DNA of 64,000 nt from Bacteroidales bacterium (GTDB lineage Bacteria > Bacteroidota > Bacteroidia > Bacteroidales > F082), in the NCBI GenBank assembly GCA_013141455.1, contig JABFQW010000035.1, forward strand, positions 1-64,000. The letters are read 5' to 3'. Under the pieces are notes generated by a model. That model ran no database searches. It was not told the DNA's origin and saw nothing but the letters and a program-made list of their open reading frames with translations. Position 1 is the stretch's first letter, and each line of letters opens with the position of its first letter. Position numbers and translations under genes: made by a program. Shown here piece by piece: positions 26,912 to 36,355 of the stretch.

Positions 26912-27385
26912 TTAATTGAAAATCCTGAGATATTGCCCGTTATATGTGGTATTATACCTTATCATGGGCCATTTACCTTCACCTTGAAAGATACCCCCAT
27001 CAAGTATCGAGTATGTAATATCGAGGCAATCATCTTTGACAAATGGGAAATTGTCTCCGACAACCAATCTGGTACAGTTGGTACTACTCTCGCAACAATG
27101 GTTCGGATCATTCGGCGGAATACGGTCGTAAGCCAAAAATTCGTCCTGAGTTGACCGGTAAACAATGATCCCTCTGCTTGGTGGATTTGAGGTGAGGTAC
27201 ATCCAGCCACCCGAGGTATTCAATGGTTGAAACATGGTCGAATTAGGATCGATTGTAATATTAATATATACATTAGGGATATTTGGATTTTGTTCTTCTT
27301 TTTTACACGAAAGCAAGCCAGGCAACGTAAAAACAAGAATACATGCCAACAATTGGCTGCTTTTCAATTTAATCAGATTACTCAT
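26912..27385 (-). CDS. Lipoprotein with degenerate Rieske-like fold
   Basis: 157 aa from ATG 27385; an ATG at 27394 is also possible. Longer readings start before the promoter box at 27419 and have no signal. The N-terminus is a lipoprotein signal ending in LPGLLSC. The mature part shows the plan of Bacteroidota Rieske-like lipoproteins: GGWMYLT, a GIIVYRSTQDEFLAYDR core, a CC...C region, then DCLDITYSILDG and a closing RYNTTYNGQYLRIFN. The C-x-H ... C-x-x-H cluster ligands of true Rieske proteins are absent, so it should not bind a 2Fe-2S centre. Role unknown. Confidence 0.75.
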   Translation of the reverse strand: MSNLIKLKSSQLLACILVFTLPGLLSCKKEEQNPNIPNVYINITIDPNSTMFQPLNTSGGWMYLTSNPPSRGIIVYRSTQDEFLAYDRIPPNDPNHCCESSTNCTRLVVGDNFPFVKDDCLDITYSILDGGIFQGEGKWPMIRYNTTYNGQYLRIFN

Positions 27386-27418
27386 TATATACATAGCATT
27401 CAAACGTGAAAAACTGGC

Positions 27419-27426
27419 CAAAATTA
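27419..27426 (-). promoter_or_regulatory. Candidate -7 box TAATTTTG for the Rieske-like lipoprotein gene
   Basis: Exact TAnnTTTG match, 24-33 bp upstream of the two candidate ATGs (27394, 27385). It lies in the short divergent gap to the small lipoprotein gene on the plus strand. Confidence 0.45.
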
Positions 27427-27460
27427 CTTTTCTTTGTACTAAGTTTATTAAAAAATTGAA

Positions 27461-27757
27461 ATGCATCAATTCCGGCTGTTTTTCCTTAGAATAATCTTCT
27501 TTGTTCAAATCCTCTTTATTTCGGGATGTTTCCTGCAGCATAGCCTGTTTCAGGATAGGGCTGCGAAATCAGAAAAGGAAGCGCTTAAACAAGAGGCTGA
27601 GATGCAGCAGGAGTTCCAAAAGGAATATCAGCAAAGAAAAGAGACACATATCGATCAGCAATCGGACGAGACATTGAAGCTGATGAAAAAAATGCAGAAG
27701 AAAAGCCGTAAAAGTATGGAATGGCGGCATCGTTCCTGGTTCAGAGAAAATTTCTGA
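27461..27757 (+). CDS. Small charged lipoprotein-like protein, unknown function
   Basis: 98 aa. The hydrophobic N-terminus ends in a lipobox-like FISGC (Cys23). The rest is a highly charged Lys/Glu/Gln-rich helix (KQEAEMQQEFQKEYQQRK) ending in a basic tail with KKMQKKSRKSMEWRHRSWF. No domain is recognised. Its stop is only 2 bp before the chosen start of the propeller sensor kinase, and the kinase's in-frame upstream start lies inside this gene, so translation of the two is probably coupled. It may be an envelope accessory of that sensor; this is inferred from position alone. Confidence 0.7.
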   Translation: MHQFRLFFLRIIFFVQILFISGCFLQHSLFQDRAAKSEKEALKQEAEMQQEFQKEYQQRKETHIDQQSDETLKLMKKMQKKSRKSMEWRHRSWFRENF

Positions 27758-27759
27758 TT

Positions 27760-30700
27760 ATGATACGAAATAAACCTGTTTTGGTAGGACAATGGATGAA
27801 ACTCATAAACAATGGGTTGACTTCTGCGTTGTTAGCAACAACATATTACATCGGACTTGGTTTGTTTTTTATTTTTTTAAACTTACGGTGTTTTGGCCAG
27901 GCGGGTACACGCGAACCATATTTCGACCGTATCATGTCGGAAAATATAAAAATTGAAAGGGGAATCAGTCAAAACTCAATTGTTTCAATTGTTCAGGATA
28001 ATATGGGTTTCATGTGGTTCGGTACCTTCGATGGGCTCAACCGATTCGATGGATATGAATTCACCATATTTAATAAGGAGCAGGGATTAAGCAATGAGTC
28101 GATCCGATGTTTGTTTCAAACCGGCGACACACTCTGGGTAGGAACCGAATTTGGCTTGAATCGCATCAACCTGAATAATGATCATATTGACCAGATAGTA
28201 AAGCAGGACACCGATAGTGCTTCCCTTACGGATAACTGTATAAATTCTATCTACAGCGACCATGATGGAAGCTTATGGGTTTGCACCGCAAACGGGCTGA
28301 ATGTAAAGGAATCGAAAAGCAGTAAGTTTCGCCCATATACCGGCATCGAATCCAACTATGGCCTTTATGGTTTAGACTACAATTGTATTATTCAGGATGA
28401 AATACACAATTATTATATAGGTACCAACCGGGGCTTATTTTTCGTTGAGGCTGAAACGCAGTCAATCACAAGATTTTCACACGACCCTTTAAACGGGTCG
28501 GGCCTACCTGATGATCAAATAAACGCTTTGATTTTCGACAATAACCAACAATTATACATTGGGACAAAAAAGGGATTGGTCAGCTTTTCGAAAGAAAATA
28601 AATCATTTCACCGGCTTGATCTTAAATCTATTAAAAACAAAGCCCTTGACTCCGATGAAATAACATGCTTAACAAAGGAGGCAAACGCAGGAATTTGGAT
28701 TGGAACTTATGGTAATGGGGCGTTCTTTATTCAAAACGAAACGAAAGTGATTTCGTGTTATTGCAGCAAAGCTCCCTTTTCATTCAGTTTGTCGAACAAC
28801 AGGGTTTTAAGTATTTATCAGGGCAATGAAGGAATCATTTGGGTGGGAACATTCAACGGCCTGAATAAACTCGACAGGAGCGCTCCTAAATTCAGGTCAT
28901 ATAAAGCGACTTTAGAATATCTGAGCGGATTTTCGAGCAATCAGGTCTGGAGCTTTTTCGAATATTCTCCTACTGAATTGTTGGTTGGTACCGATAACGG
29001 AATGAGTGTATTCGACAAATCAAAGGGTACCTATCGCCAGAGTGACCTTTTTAACGGACCTCAGGTTGGGCTTTTGAATAAGCAGATTCGATGTATTTTT
29101 AAAGACGACACTGACAATTATTGGATAGGTACGCATCATAACGGGTTATATCGCTACGATCCGCGTACCGGCCAACATTGGAACTATTGTAACAATCCGG
29201 AAGTAGAAGGTTCGATCAGCGACAATTTTATCTTGGATATCGTTGAGGATTTACAGGGTCGCATTTGGGTGGCAACAGGAAATGGCCTCAACCGTATTGA
29301 CAAAAATCGTAAGGGATTTATTCAGTATTTTTATAATGACTCTGATGTTAACGCTTTAGCTGACAATAAAATTTTTGATCTTAATGTAAACCGGAACGGT
29401 CAGTTGTGGTTAAGTACGGCTAACGGGCTGGCAATGTATAATGAGAAAAGCAATGATTTCACAACATTTAAAATACCCTCAGCCTGCATTGAAGAGAACA
29501 AAACAGGAACAAATAATTTTTATTCGGTTCTCGAAGACCATGAAGGCATCATTTGGTTGGGCAGCAAGGGAGGCGGTTTGGTTCGTTTCGACAGAGATAA
29601 AAATGAATTCACAATACTGTCGATGAAAGATGGATTACCTGATAATGTTGTTTATCTGGTACTTGAAGATCGTTTCAACGATTTGTGGGTTACAACCAAT
29701 TGGGGGCTTTCGCGTTATGACCCGGTTTCACAGGTATTTACAAACTTCGATGTCACCGATGGCCTTCAATGCAATGAATTCAACTGGAACGCGGGTTTAA
29801 TTGCATCCGACGGTGAAATATTTGTTGGTGGAATGAATGGGTTTAATGCCTTTTACCCCGAAGAGATAAAAACACATTCTGGAAAACAAAGCATTCAAAT
29901 CACTTCTTTTAAAAAATTCAATATTCCGCAGAAACAAACCTTTCACGATGGTGACACGCTTTTGTTAAATCATGACGATAATTTCTTTTCCTTTGGATTT
30001 TCGGCGCTTGATTTTACCAATCCTTCAAAAAACAGTTATCGCTACCAGCTTGGGAATTATGACACAAAATGGATCGAGAAGAAGGCCGAAAACCGGGTTG
30101 CCGAATATACACGTGTACCTCCGGGCACTTATCAATTCAGGCTTATGGCATCTACAGTTGGTGGAAAATGGCCTGAAAAAGGGATGACCTTAACTATCAT
30201 TATTACACCACCGTGGTATTCAACCTGGTATTTCAGGATTTTGGTGGTTATCCTGACAGGTGTTTTATTTTATGCTGCCATCGTTATCAGGATGCGGTTA
30301 ATTAAGAAAAAGCATGAAACCGAAAAACAATACTTTGCCATCGAAAAGAAACTTTACCAACTTGAGCAAAAAGCCCTTCAGTTGCAGATGAACCCACATT
30401 TTTTGTTTAATTCGCTCAATAGTATCCAGGGTTTGATCCTCGGTAATGAAATTGATGGTGCGATTCATTATCTTTCGAAATTTTCGCAGTTGATGCGCCG
30501 AACGCTGAGTAATTCAAGCGAAAGTTTTGTTCCGTTGCAGGACGAAATAAACGTACTCAAATTGTATATCGAACTCGAATCGTTAAGGTTTGCTGACAGG
30601 TTCGATTTCAAGATTGAGATTGACCCGAAGATTGATCAGGAATTTATCGAGATTCCACCCATGATACTTCAACCTTATGTTGAAAACGCGATTGTACATG

Positions 30701-30993
30701 GTTTATTAAACAGAAAAGGCAAGGGACAATTATTGATCGAGTTAATGCTGGATGACCGTAAACTTCGGTGTGTTATTCAGGATGATGGCGTAGGTCGAAA
30801 ACGTGCGACCGAAATACGGCAGGAATCCGGAATCGAACGAAAATCGAAAGGCATGTCAATCACAAGCGAGCGATTAGCTATCCTGAATCAATTTTCAAAT
30901 GACATATATTCAGTTAAAATTATCGATTTGTTTGATGATCTGGGTAATGCCTCCGGAACACGCGTTGAAGTTGATGTAATCATGAAGATATGA
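27760..30993 (+). CDS. Two-propeller Reg_prop sensor with LytS-type histidine kinase
   Basis: 1077 aa from ATG 27760. After a signal anchor, 14 Reg_prop motifs of the type [IL]-W-[IV]-G-T-x-x-G-L are counted (first FMWFGTFDGLNRFDG, last IFVGGMNGFNAFYPE), enough for two seven-bladed periplasmic propellers. A Y_Y_Y domain (about 735-820), one membrane helix (about 830-850), a coiled coil and a LytS/YehU-type kinase follow. The phosphoacceptor His880 is in LQMNPHFLFNSLNSIQ; the ATP-binding N-box is QPYVENAIVHG and the G-box DDGVGRKR. It lacks the receiver and AraC-type output of hybrid two-component systems of this architecture. The LytTR regulator gene 168 bp downstream is the expected partner. 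Ligand unknown. Confidence 0.93.
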   Translation: MIRNKPVLVGQWMKLINNGLTSALLATTYYIGLGLFFIFLNLRCFGQAGTREPYFDRIMSENIKIERGISQNSIVSIVQDNMGFMWFGTFDGLNRFDGYEFTIFNKEQGLSNESIRCLFQTGDTLWVGTEFGLNRINLNNDHIDQIVKQDTDSASLTDNCINSIYSDHDGSLWVCTANGLNVKESKSSKFRPYTGIESNYGLYGLDYNCIIQDEIHNYYIGTNRGLFFVEAETQSITRFSHDPLNGSGLPDDQINALIFDNNQQLYIGTKKGLVSFSKENKSFHRLDLKSIKNKALDSDEITCLTKEANAGIWIGTYGNGAFFIQNETKVISCYCSKAPFSFSLSNNRVLSIYQGNEGIIWVGTFNGLNKLDRSAPKFRSYKATLEYLSGFSSNQVWSFFEYSPTELLVGTDNGMSVFDKSKGTYRQSDLFNGPQVGLLNKQIRCIFKDDTDNYWIGTHHNGLYRYDPRTGQHWNYCNNPEVEGSISDNFILDIVEDLQGRIWVATGNGLNRIDKNRKGFIQYFYNDSDVNALADNKIFDLNVNRNGQLWLSTANGLAMYNEKSNDFTTFKIPSACIEENKTGTNNFYSVLEDHEGIIWLGSKGGGLVRFDRDKNEFTILSMKDGLPDNVVYLVLEDRFNDLWVTTNWGLSRYDPVSQVFTNFDVTDGLQCNEFNWNAGLIASDGEIFVGGMNGFNAFYPEEIKTHSGKQSIQITSFKKFNIPQKQTFHDGDTLLLNHDDNFFSFGFSALDFTNPSKNSYRYQLGNYDTKWIEKKAENRVAEYTRVPPGTYQFRLMASTVGGKWPEKGMTLTIIITPPWYSTWYFRILVVILTGVLFYAAIVIRMRLIKKKHETEKQYFAIEKKLYQLEQKALQLQMNPHFLFNSLNSIQGLILGNEIDGAIHYLSKFSQLMRRTLSNSSESFVPLQDEINVLKLYIELESLRFADRFDFKIEIDPKIDQEFIEIPPMILQPYVENAIVHGLLNRKGKGQLLIELMLDDRKLRCVIQDDGVGRKRATEIRQESGIERKSKGMSITSERLAILNQFSNDIYSVKIIDLFDDLGNASGTRVEVDVIMKI

Positions 30994-31161
30994 TTAGCGT
31001 AGTAATTTCGCGACTTAAAGTAGTATTACTGAATATTAAGCTAAATGATTTAACATTTTTTAAATAAAATTATTTAAAAAACATTACTTCCGATTCAATT
31101 TAACTTAATTTTACTTTTTGATTTTACTAACTAATCAGCCAGATAACTAAAGTTTGCACCT

Positions 31162-31911
31162 ATGATTCGATGCGTCATTATTGAGGATGAGCTTAAATCG
31201 CGTGAAGCTTTGAAAGCTTTACTATCGCGGTTTTGTCCCGAGGTGATGGTTAGTGGCGAAGCCAGTGGTGTAGAAGCAGGTCGTTTAATGATCGAACAAC
31301 AACATCCCGATCTGGTTTTTTTGGATATTGAGATGCCCGATGGGAGTGGATTCCGCTTGCTGGAAAAATTTAACAAAATTGATTTTGAGGTTGTATTTAC
31401 TACCGCATTTGAGCAGTTTGCTATTAAAGCCATCCGTTATCAGGCACTCGATTATTTACTTAAACCAATTGTTCCCGAAGAACTTATTGCGGCTGTTGAG
31501 AAAGTGAGGCAATTAAAAGCAAAAAAGAACAACATAAAAAATATTGAGACGCTCCTTCATTCATATGGTACCAGACCACCTGAGAAAAGAAAAATAAACC
31601 TTGCCACTACCGACAAAATCCATATCGTTGACGTTGATACCATCGTTCGATGCGAATCGGATAATTATTATACGCATTTTTATTTCGACAATGGTAATCA
31701 CTTGTTAATCAGTAAAACACTAAAAGAAGTTGAAAGTATGCTTGAGGAATTCGACTTTATTCGTCCCCATAAATCGCATTTGATTAACGTCCATTTCATC
31801 CAGAATTTTAACCGCGACGAAGGTGGTTTTATCACACTCACCGATGGCAACAAAATACCGGTTTCGCGACGCAAAAAGGAAAAGGTACTCGAGATAATCC
31901 ATAATATTTGA
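31162..31911 (+). CDS. LytTR-family response regulator
   Basis: 249 aa. Receiver at 1-120 with IIEDE, phospho-Asp D55 in FLDIEMPDGSG, Thr in FTTAFEQF and LLKPIVPEE. A LytTR DNA-binding domain covers about 145-245 (KINLATTDKIHIVDVDTIVR, HKSHLINVHFIQNF, GNKIPVSRRKKEKVLEII). LytTR proteins bind direct repeats in promoters as dimers. The gene follows the LytS-type sensor kinase after 168 bp and is its likely partner. A box TAAAGTTTG, one base longer than the -7 consensus, lies just before the ATG, so it may also be transcribed alone. Targets are unknown. Confidence 0.94.
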   Translation: MIRCVIIEDELKSREALKALLSRFCPEVMVSGEASGVEAGRLMIEQQHPDLVFLDIEMPDGSGFRLLEKFNKIDFEVVFTTAFEQFAIKAIRYQALDYLLKPIVPEELIAAVEKVRQLKAKKNNIKNIETLLHSYGTRPPEKRKINLATTDKIHIVDVDTIVRCESDNYYTHFYFDNGNHLLISKTLKEVESMLEEFDFIRPHKSHLINVHFIQNFNRDEGGFITLTDGNKIPVSRRKKEKVLEIIHNI

Positions 31912-31943
31912 TCCGTCCGGCCTTTTTTAAATATCGTCCTCAT

Positions 31944-31977
31944 TTTGCGACAATATATTTCCTTTTGTATATCTTTA
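31944..31977 (+). promoter_or_regulatory. Candidate promoter of the acidic membrane-protein gene
   Basis: TTTG at 31944-31947, 22 bp, then TATCTTTA at 31970-31977 (one mismatch to TAnnTTTG). The ATG at 32006 is 28 bp downstream. Confidence 0.4.
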
Positions 31978-32005
31978 CAGTTTAGTTGTTAAAACGTAAG
32001 TTGAT

Positions 32006-32464
32006 ATGGACGATTTTATCTATATTCTGATTGGTGTTTTTTGGGTGATTTTTACCATAATGCGTAAATCTCAAAAAAAACAGGGAGCTGCATCGTATGA
32101 TAGTTCAACTTCAGGTCAGCAGAAGATAGGGTCATTCGATGAAGTGATCAAGGAATTATTACGGGCAAGTGAAACTGAAATTATCGAAACAGCAGTCCCA
32201 ACGCTTGAAGAAAAAGGAATTGAAAGTTCAAACGAACAGTTTACATTAGAAACAATTGACTCCGAAATTCAAAAAGGTGAAGTGCTGGAATCAGTAGAAG
32301 CCATGGAATCATTGGAAGACGAAATACAATCGTCCGGATACACATCGATCAGTTTTGACGAAGAGCCAGAGGAACCGGATGAAAATCAGGGTTCATACGT
32401 ATTCGATTTCGATGCAAAACGTGCTGTGATTTATTCAATTATTCTCGATCGGCCATACGCTTGA
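32006..32464 (+). CDS. Single-pass membrane protein with acidic cytoplasmic tail, unknown function
   Basis: 152 aa. One N-terminal membrane helix (residues 3-19, FIYILIGVFWVIFTIM) is followed by basic RKSQKKQ, so the tail should face the cytoplasm. The tail is rich in Glu and Ser and low in complexity. It ends in FDFDAKRAVIYSIILDRPY, a short conserved-looking helix that is typical of an uncharacterised Bacteroidota family in my recollection. No catalytic motif is seen. The position between the LytTR regulator and the receptor/T9SS operon does not reveal a role. It has a candidate promoter of its own. Confidence 0.78.
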   Translation: MDDFIYILIGVFWVIFTIMRKSQKKQGAASYDSSTSGQQKIGSFDEVIKELLRASETEIIETAVPTLEEKGIESSNEQFTLETIDSEIQKGEVLESVEAMESLEDEIQSSGYTSISFDEEPEEPDENQGSYVFDFDAKRAVIYSIILDRPYA

Positions 32465-32591
32465 TGACGATGCCTAAAACTTTTTTTTAATAGCAGGTTT
32501 TTTCTTGGTAAACAAAACGAATTGTTTTTTACCTTTACCCACTCTTTTAACGCACAAATTTTGAAATAGTATAATATAAATTTACGCTGGT

Positions 32592-35500
32592 ATGTTTAAA
32601 AATTTACTGCTTACCTTGGGTATATTGCTGATGTCTTGTACGTTGGCATTTTCCCAGCAGGGACGATTGCAAGGAAAAGTTTATGAGAAAGATGGCCAAG
32701 AACCAGTACCTTTTGCAAATATCGTACTTGAGAATGGAGGAACTATCGTAGGAGGGGCCACTTCTGACTTTGATGGGAATTATGTAATCAATCCTATTCC
32801 TCCCGGAAAATATGATTTAAAGGCAACTTTTGTTGGTTTTAATCCAATCACAGTGCGGGGGATAACTATCCTGGGTAACCAGATCACTTTTTATGATGTT
32901 GCCATGGTGAGTTCATTAATCAACCTTGAAACGGTTGAGGTTGTCGATTATGCCATTCCATTGATTTCAAAAGACCAAACGACGAGCGGTGCATCGATTA
33001 CTGCCGAAGAAATTAAGAAAATGCCAAACCGTTCGGCCGAAGCTGTTGCAGCTACCGTGGGAGGTGTGTTTTCGGCTGACGGAGAGCGCGGTAATGTGCG
33101 TGGCGCCCGTTCTGACGCAACGGCCACTTATATTGATGGTGTGCGCGTCATCGGATCAAGTGGTGTACCACAATCGGCTATCGAACAGGTTGACGTGATT
33201 TTGGGTGGTACTCCTGCACAGTATGGTGATGCCACCGGAGGTATCATCAATGTTACAACCAAAGGACCTTCACGTGTTTTCGGCGCCGGAGTTGAATTTG
33301 AGTCATCCGAGTTTCTTGATGCTTATGGCCATAATCGTATCGGTTTTAGTGTTAACGGGCCACTTATTAAAGGTAAAGGTGAAACTACATCATTACTTGG
33401 TTTTTTTATTGCCGGCGATTTAAATTTAGATAAAGATGGCCAACTATCAGCCATTGGGTGGAATCATGCAAACAGTACTGCTCTCAATTCGATCGAACAA
33501 AACCCGCTCCGTCCTTCTGGAACCGGGACAGGAACTTATTTAAATGGTGAGTTTGTTCGTGGAAGCGATCTGGTTTCCAGCAAACGATCGATGAATACCG
33601 GCAGTTATGATGTAAATCTTTCGGCTAATATAAACATCCGTACCACTGAAACCATTAACCTTTCTTTTGGCGGGACTTATAATAAATCCGCAGGAAAGAA
33701 TTTCAATTATGCCAATTCATTTTACAATTATGATAAAAACGCTGCATTTGATAACAATACCTGGCGTGTTTTTGGCCGGTTTACACAACGTTTTCCAACG
33801 TCAAGTGAAAGCACGTCATTAGTCAAAAACATTTATTATTCCATACAAGCTGACTATACTCAGGAAAAAAATCTTTTCGGAGACCCATTTCATGGCTCCG
33901 ATTTATTTAAGTACGGATATATCGGAAAATTTTCAACCTATAAGACAAATACTTTTGAAAAAGGAAGTGATTCGGTAAACGGTCAATTTTATGACAATGT
34001 TTATGTACTCAATTCATGGGATTATGACACACTTGTAACCTGGAGCCCTGCTGATATTAATCCGCTGGTTGCTAACCATACCTCGAGTTATTATGATACC
34101 TATGCAGGTTTAGCCGATGGTCATTACAATAACCTTGACCAGATTTTACTTGGTGGCGGACTGTTAAACGGAAGCACACCTGATCCATTTTATGGCCTAT
34201 ACAGTGCCCCCGGAACAAATCAGGCCGGTTATAACATCAACGACAACAATCAGTTCAGTATCAATGTAGCAGGTTCGATGGATGTTGGTAATCATGAAAT
34301 TAAGCTTGGTTTTCAATATGAACAACGCACCAACCGCGCTGTTGGTTATGCACCAACCGGTCTTTGGAGTTTAATGCGTGGGTTAACCAACTTTCACCTG
34401 ATCGAGTTGGATAAAGACAATCCCTATGTTGTGAACTACGATGGAATAGTAGATACCATTATGTATAACCGGAAGTATGATGGAAACTCACAGCGGACTT
34501 TCGATCAAAACCTGCGTGCAAAACTCGGACTACCAGTTGATGGACTCGATTTTATCAGCATTGATTCGTACGATTTTAATAACAACAGCATCGAATATTA
34601 TGATGTAAATGGCGATCGCCAAACGATAAACCTAAATGAAGAGCTGTTCGATATCAGTATGTTTAGCCCTGATGAATTGCTAAATGATGGGAATGCTTAT
34701 GTTTTTTATCAAGGGTATGATTATACTGGTAAAAAACTAACTACTGCTCCAAGTTTTGATGATTTCTTTACTTCACAGGATGAAAACGGGATGTTCCTTC
34801 GTCCCGTTGGAGCTTTCCAGCCAATTTATATGGCCGGTTATATTCAGGATAAATTCGCATTTAAAGATTTGATTTTCAATATTGGTGTTCGTGTTGACCG
34901 ATTCGATGCCAACCAAAAGGTTTTAAAAGATAATTTCCTGTTGTTCAATGCAAAGACTGCGGGTGAGGTAACTGAAATTAAGGGAGAAGCTGTAACGCAC
35001 CCGAATGGTATTGGCGATGATTATACCGTTTATGTTGATAAAGTGAATGATCCTACAAGAATTGTTGGTTATCGGTTTGAGAATACCTGGTATAATGCCG
35101 AAGGTTCAGTAATTACAGATCCAATTGCTACACTCGATGTTGGTTCAGGAATTGCACCATATCTATTTAACCCCAATCAAAACAGGGTCGATATCAGTTC
35201 TTTCAAGGATTATGACCCACAACTCAGTGTAATGCCCCGAATTTCATTTTCATTCCCTATTTCGGATGAAGCCTTGTTTTTCGCACACTATGATGTACTG
35301 ACGCAACGGCCAACAAGTAACGTGTTCTCGAATCCTGCAACATACTATAACTTTGATAATATTAATGGAAGTTTCAATAACCCTTCATTGAAACCTTCGC
35401 AAACAATTGATTATGAATTAGGTTTTACTCAAAAACTTACGAATTCTTCTTCCATTACATTTACCACTTTCTATCGCGAGATGCGCGATATGATTCAAAG

Positions 35501-36302
35501 TTATCGTTTCACCGGCGCATATCCTAAGTCATACACTTCATTTAGTAACCTCGACTTTGGTACAGTTAAAGGTTTAACTGTTGAATATGATATGCGTCGT
35601 ACGGGTAATACCCTTATGAGAGCAAGTTATACCTTACAATTTGCCAATGCTACAGGCGCTACCACCACAACGGCTGCCGCACTTATTGCCTCTGGTTTAC
35701 CAAACCTTCGCTCGACCATGCCGATGCCATGGGACCGTCGTCACCAGTTTAATCTTTTATTAGATTACAGGTACACTTCGGGTAAAGAATATAACGGACC
35801 TCGCATACGTCGTGAAAAAATGGAAAAAGCGCCTATTCAGGTACTTGCAAATACTGGCTTTTCATTAACTATTGGCGGCGGTTCAGGAACACCTTATACG
35901 GCCTCTGAAAATATTATTTCTCCCATCACTCCCGGAGGGAATTTATTACAAGGAAGTTTCTTTGGTTCACGATTGCCCTGGCAGTTTAGATTAGATCTGC
36001 GTGTAGATAAAGATATAAATCTAAAGATAGGTGGAAATGAGGAGAAAGAAAAGAGCCCGGCGTATCTGAATGTTTATTTTCAGATACTGAATTTGCTTGA
36101 TACAAAGAATATAATGAGAGTTTATTCCTCAACTGGCAATGCTGAAGATGATGGCTATCTGGCAGCGCCTGAGTGGCAACGTCAGATTAATAATCAAACC
36201 GATCCATCTTCATTCAGAGAGTTGTATGAGGTTTATGTAAATAACCCGGCTAACTATAGTTCACCTCGTCAGATTAGGGTAGGTGTTTTGTTTAACTTTT
36301 AA
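32592..36302 (+). CDS. TonB-dependent receptor-like outer-membrane protein with carboxypeptidase-regulatory N-domain
   Basis: 1236 aa. Signal peptide (1-21, ending AFSQQ), a CarboxypepD-reg-like beta-sandwich (about 25-110: GKVYEKDGQEPVPFANIVL), a plug domain (about 120-225) with NVRGARSDATATYIDG and QYGDATGGIINVTTKGP, then a long beta-barrel ending in an aromatic strand (QIRVGVLFNF). No TonB box was identified. The extended size and its two downstream partners match outer-membrane trios in Bacteroidota. It lies 53 bp before the T9SS cargo gene and they should form one operon. Substrate unknown; with this arrangement it may serve protein export or anchoring rather than nutrient uptake. Confidence 0.9.
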   Translation: MFKNLLLTLGILLMSCTLAFSQQGRLQGKVYEKDGQEPVPFANIVLENGGTIVGGATSDFDGNYVINPIPPGKYDLKATFVGFNPITVRGITILGNQITFYDVAMVSSLINLETVEVVDYAIPLISKDQTTSGASITAEEIKKMPNRSAEAVAATVGGVFSADGERGNVRGARSDATATYIDGVRVIGSSGVPQSAIEQVDVILGGTPAQYGDATGGIINVTTKGPSRVFGAGVEFESSEFLDAYGHNRIGFSVNGPLIKGKGETTSLLGFFIAGDLNLDKDGQLSAIGWNHANSTALNSIEQNPLRPSGTGTGTYLNGEFVRGSDLVSSKRSMNTGSYDVNLSANINIRTTETINLSFGGTYNKSAGKNFNYANSFYNYDKNAAFDNNTWRVFGRFTQRFPTSSESTSLVKNIYYSIQADYTQEKNLFGDPFHGSDLFKYGYIGKFSTYKTNTFEKGSDSVNGQFYDNVYVLNSWDYDTLVTWSPADINPLVANHTSSYYDTYAGLADGHYNNLDQILLGGGLLNGSTPDPFYGLYSAPGTNQAGYNINDNNQFSINVAGSMDVGNHEIKLGFQYEQRTNRAVGYAPTGLWSLMRGLTNFHLIELDKDNPYVVNYDGIVDTIMYNRKYDGNSQRTFDQNLRAKLGLPVDGLDFISIDSYDFNNNSIEYYDVNGDRQTINLNEELFDISMFSPDELLNDGNAYVFYQGYDYTGKKLTTAPSFDDFFTSQDENGMFLRPVGAFQPIYMAGYIQDKFAFKDLIFNIGVRVDRFDANQKVLKDNFLLFNAKTAGEVTEIKGEAVTHPNGIGDDYTVYVDKVNDPTRIVGYRFENTWYNAEGSVITDPIATLDVGSGIAPYLFNPNQNRVDISSFKDYDPQLSVMPRISFSFPISDEALFFAHYDVLTQRPTSNVFSNPATYYNFDNINGSFNNPSLKPSQTIDYELGFTQKLTNSSSITFTTFYREMRDMIQSYRFTGAYPKSYTSFSNLDFGTVKGLTVEYDMRRTGNTLMRASYTLQFANATGATTTTAAALIASGLPNLRSTMPMPWDRRHQFNLLLDYRYTSGKEYNGPRIRREKMEKAPIQVLANTGFSLTIGGGSGTPYTASENIISPITPGGNLLQGSFFGSRLPWQFRLDLRVDKDINLKIGGNEEKEKSPAYLNVYFQILNLLDTKNIMRVYSSTGNAEDDGYLAAPEWQRQINNQTDPSSFRELYEVYVNNPANYSSPRQIRVGVLFNF

Positions 36303-36355
36303 AAATGGAATCTGTTATGGAACACCTCTTTATAACAAAAAAAACCAATGAGAAA

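Noticed and set aside
27386-27541. Upstream extension of the Rieske-like lipoprotein
   Set aside because: It would precede the -7 box at 27419, overlap the divergent gene and hide the lipoprotein signal inside the chain.
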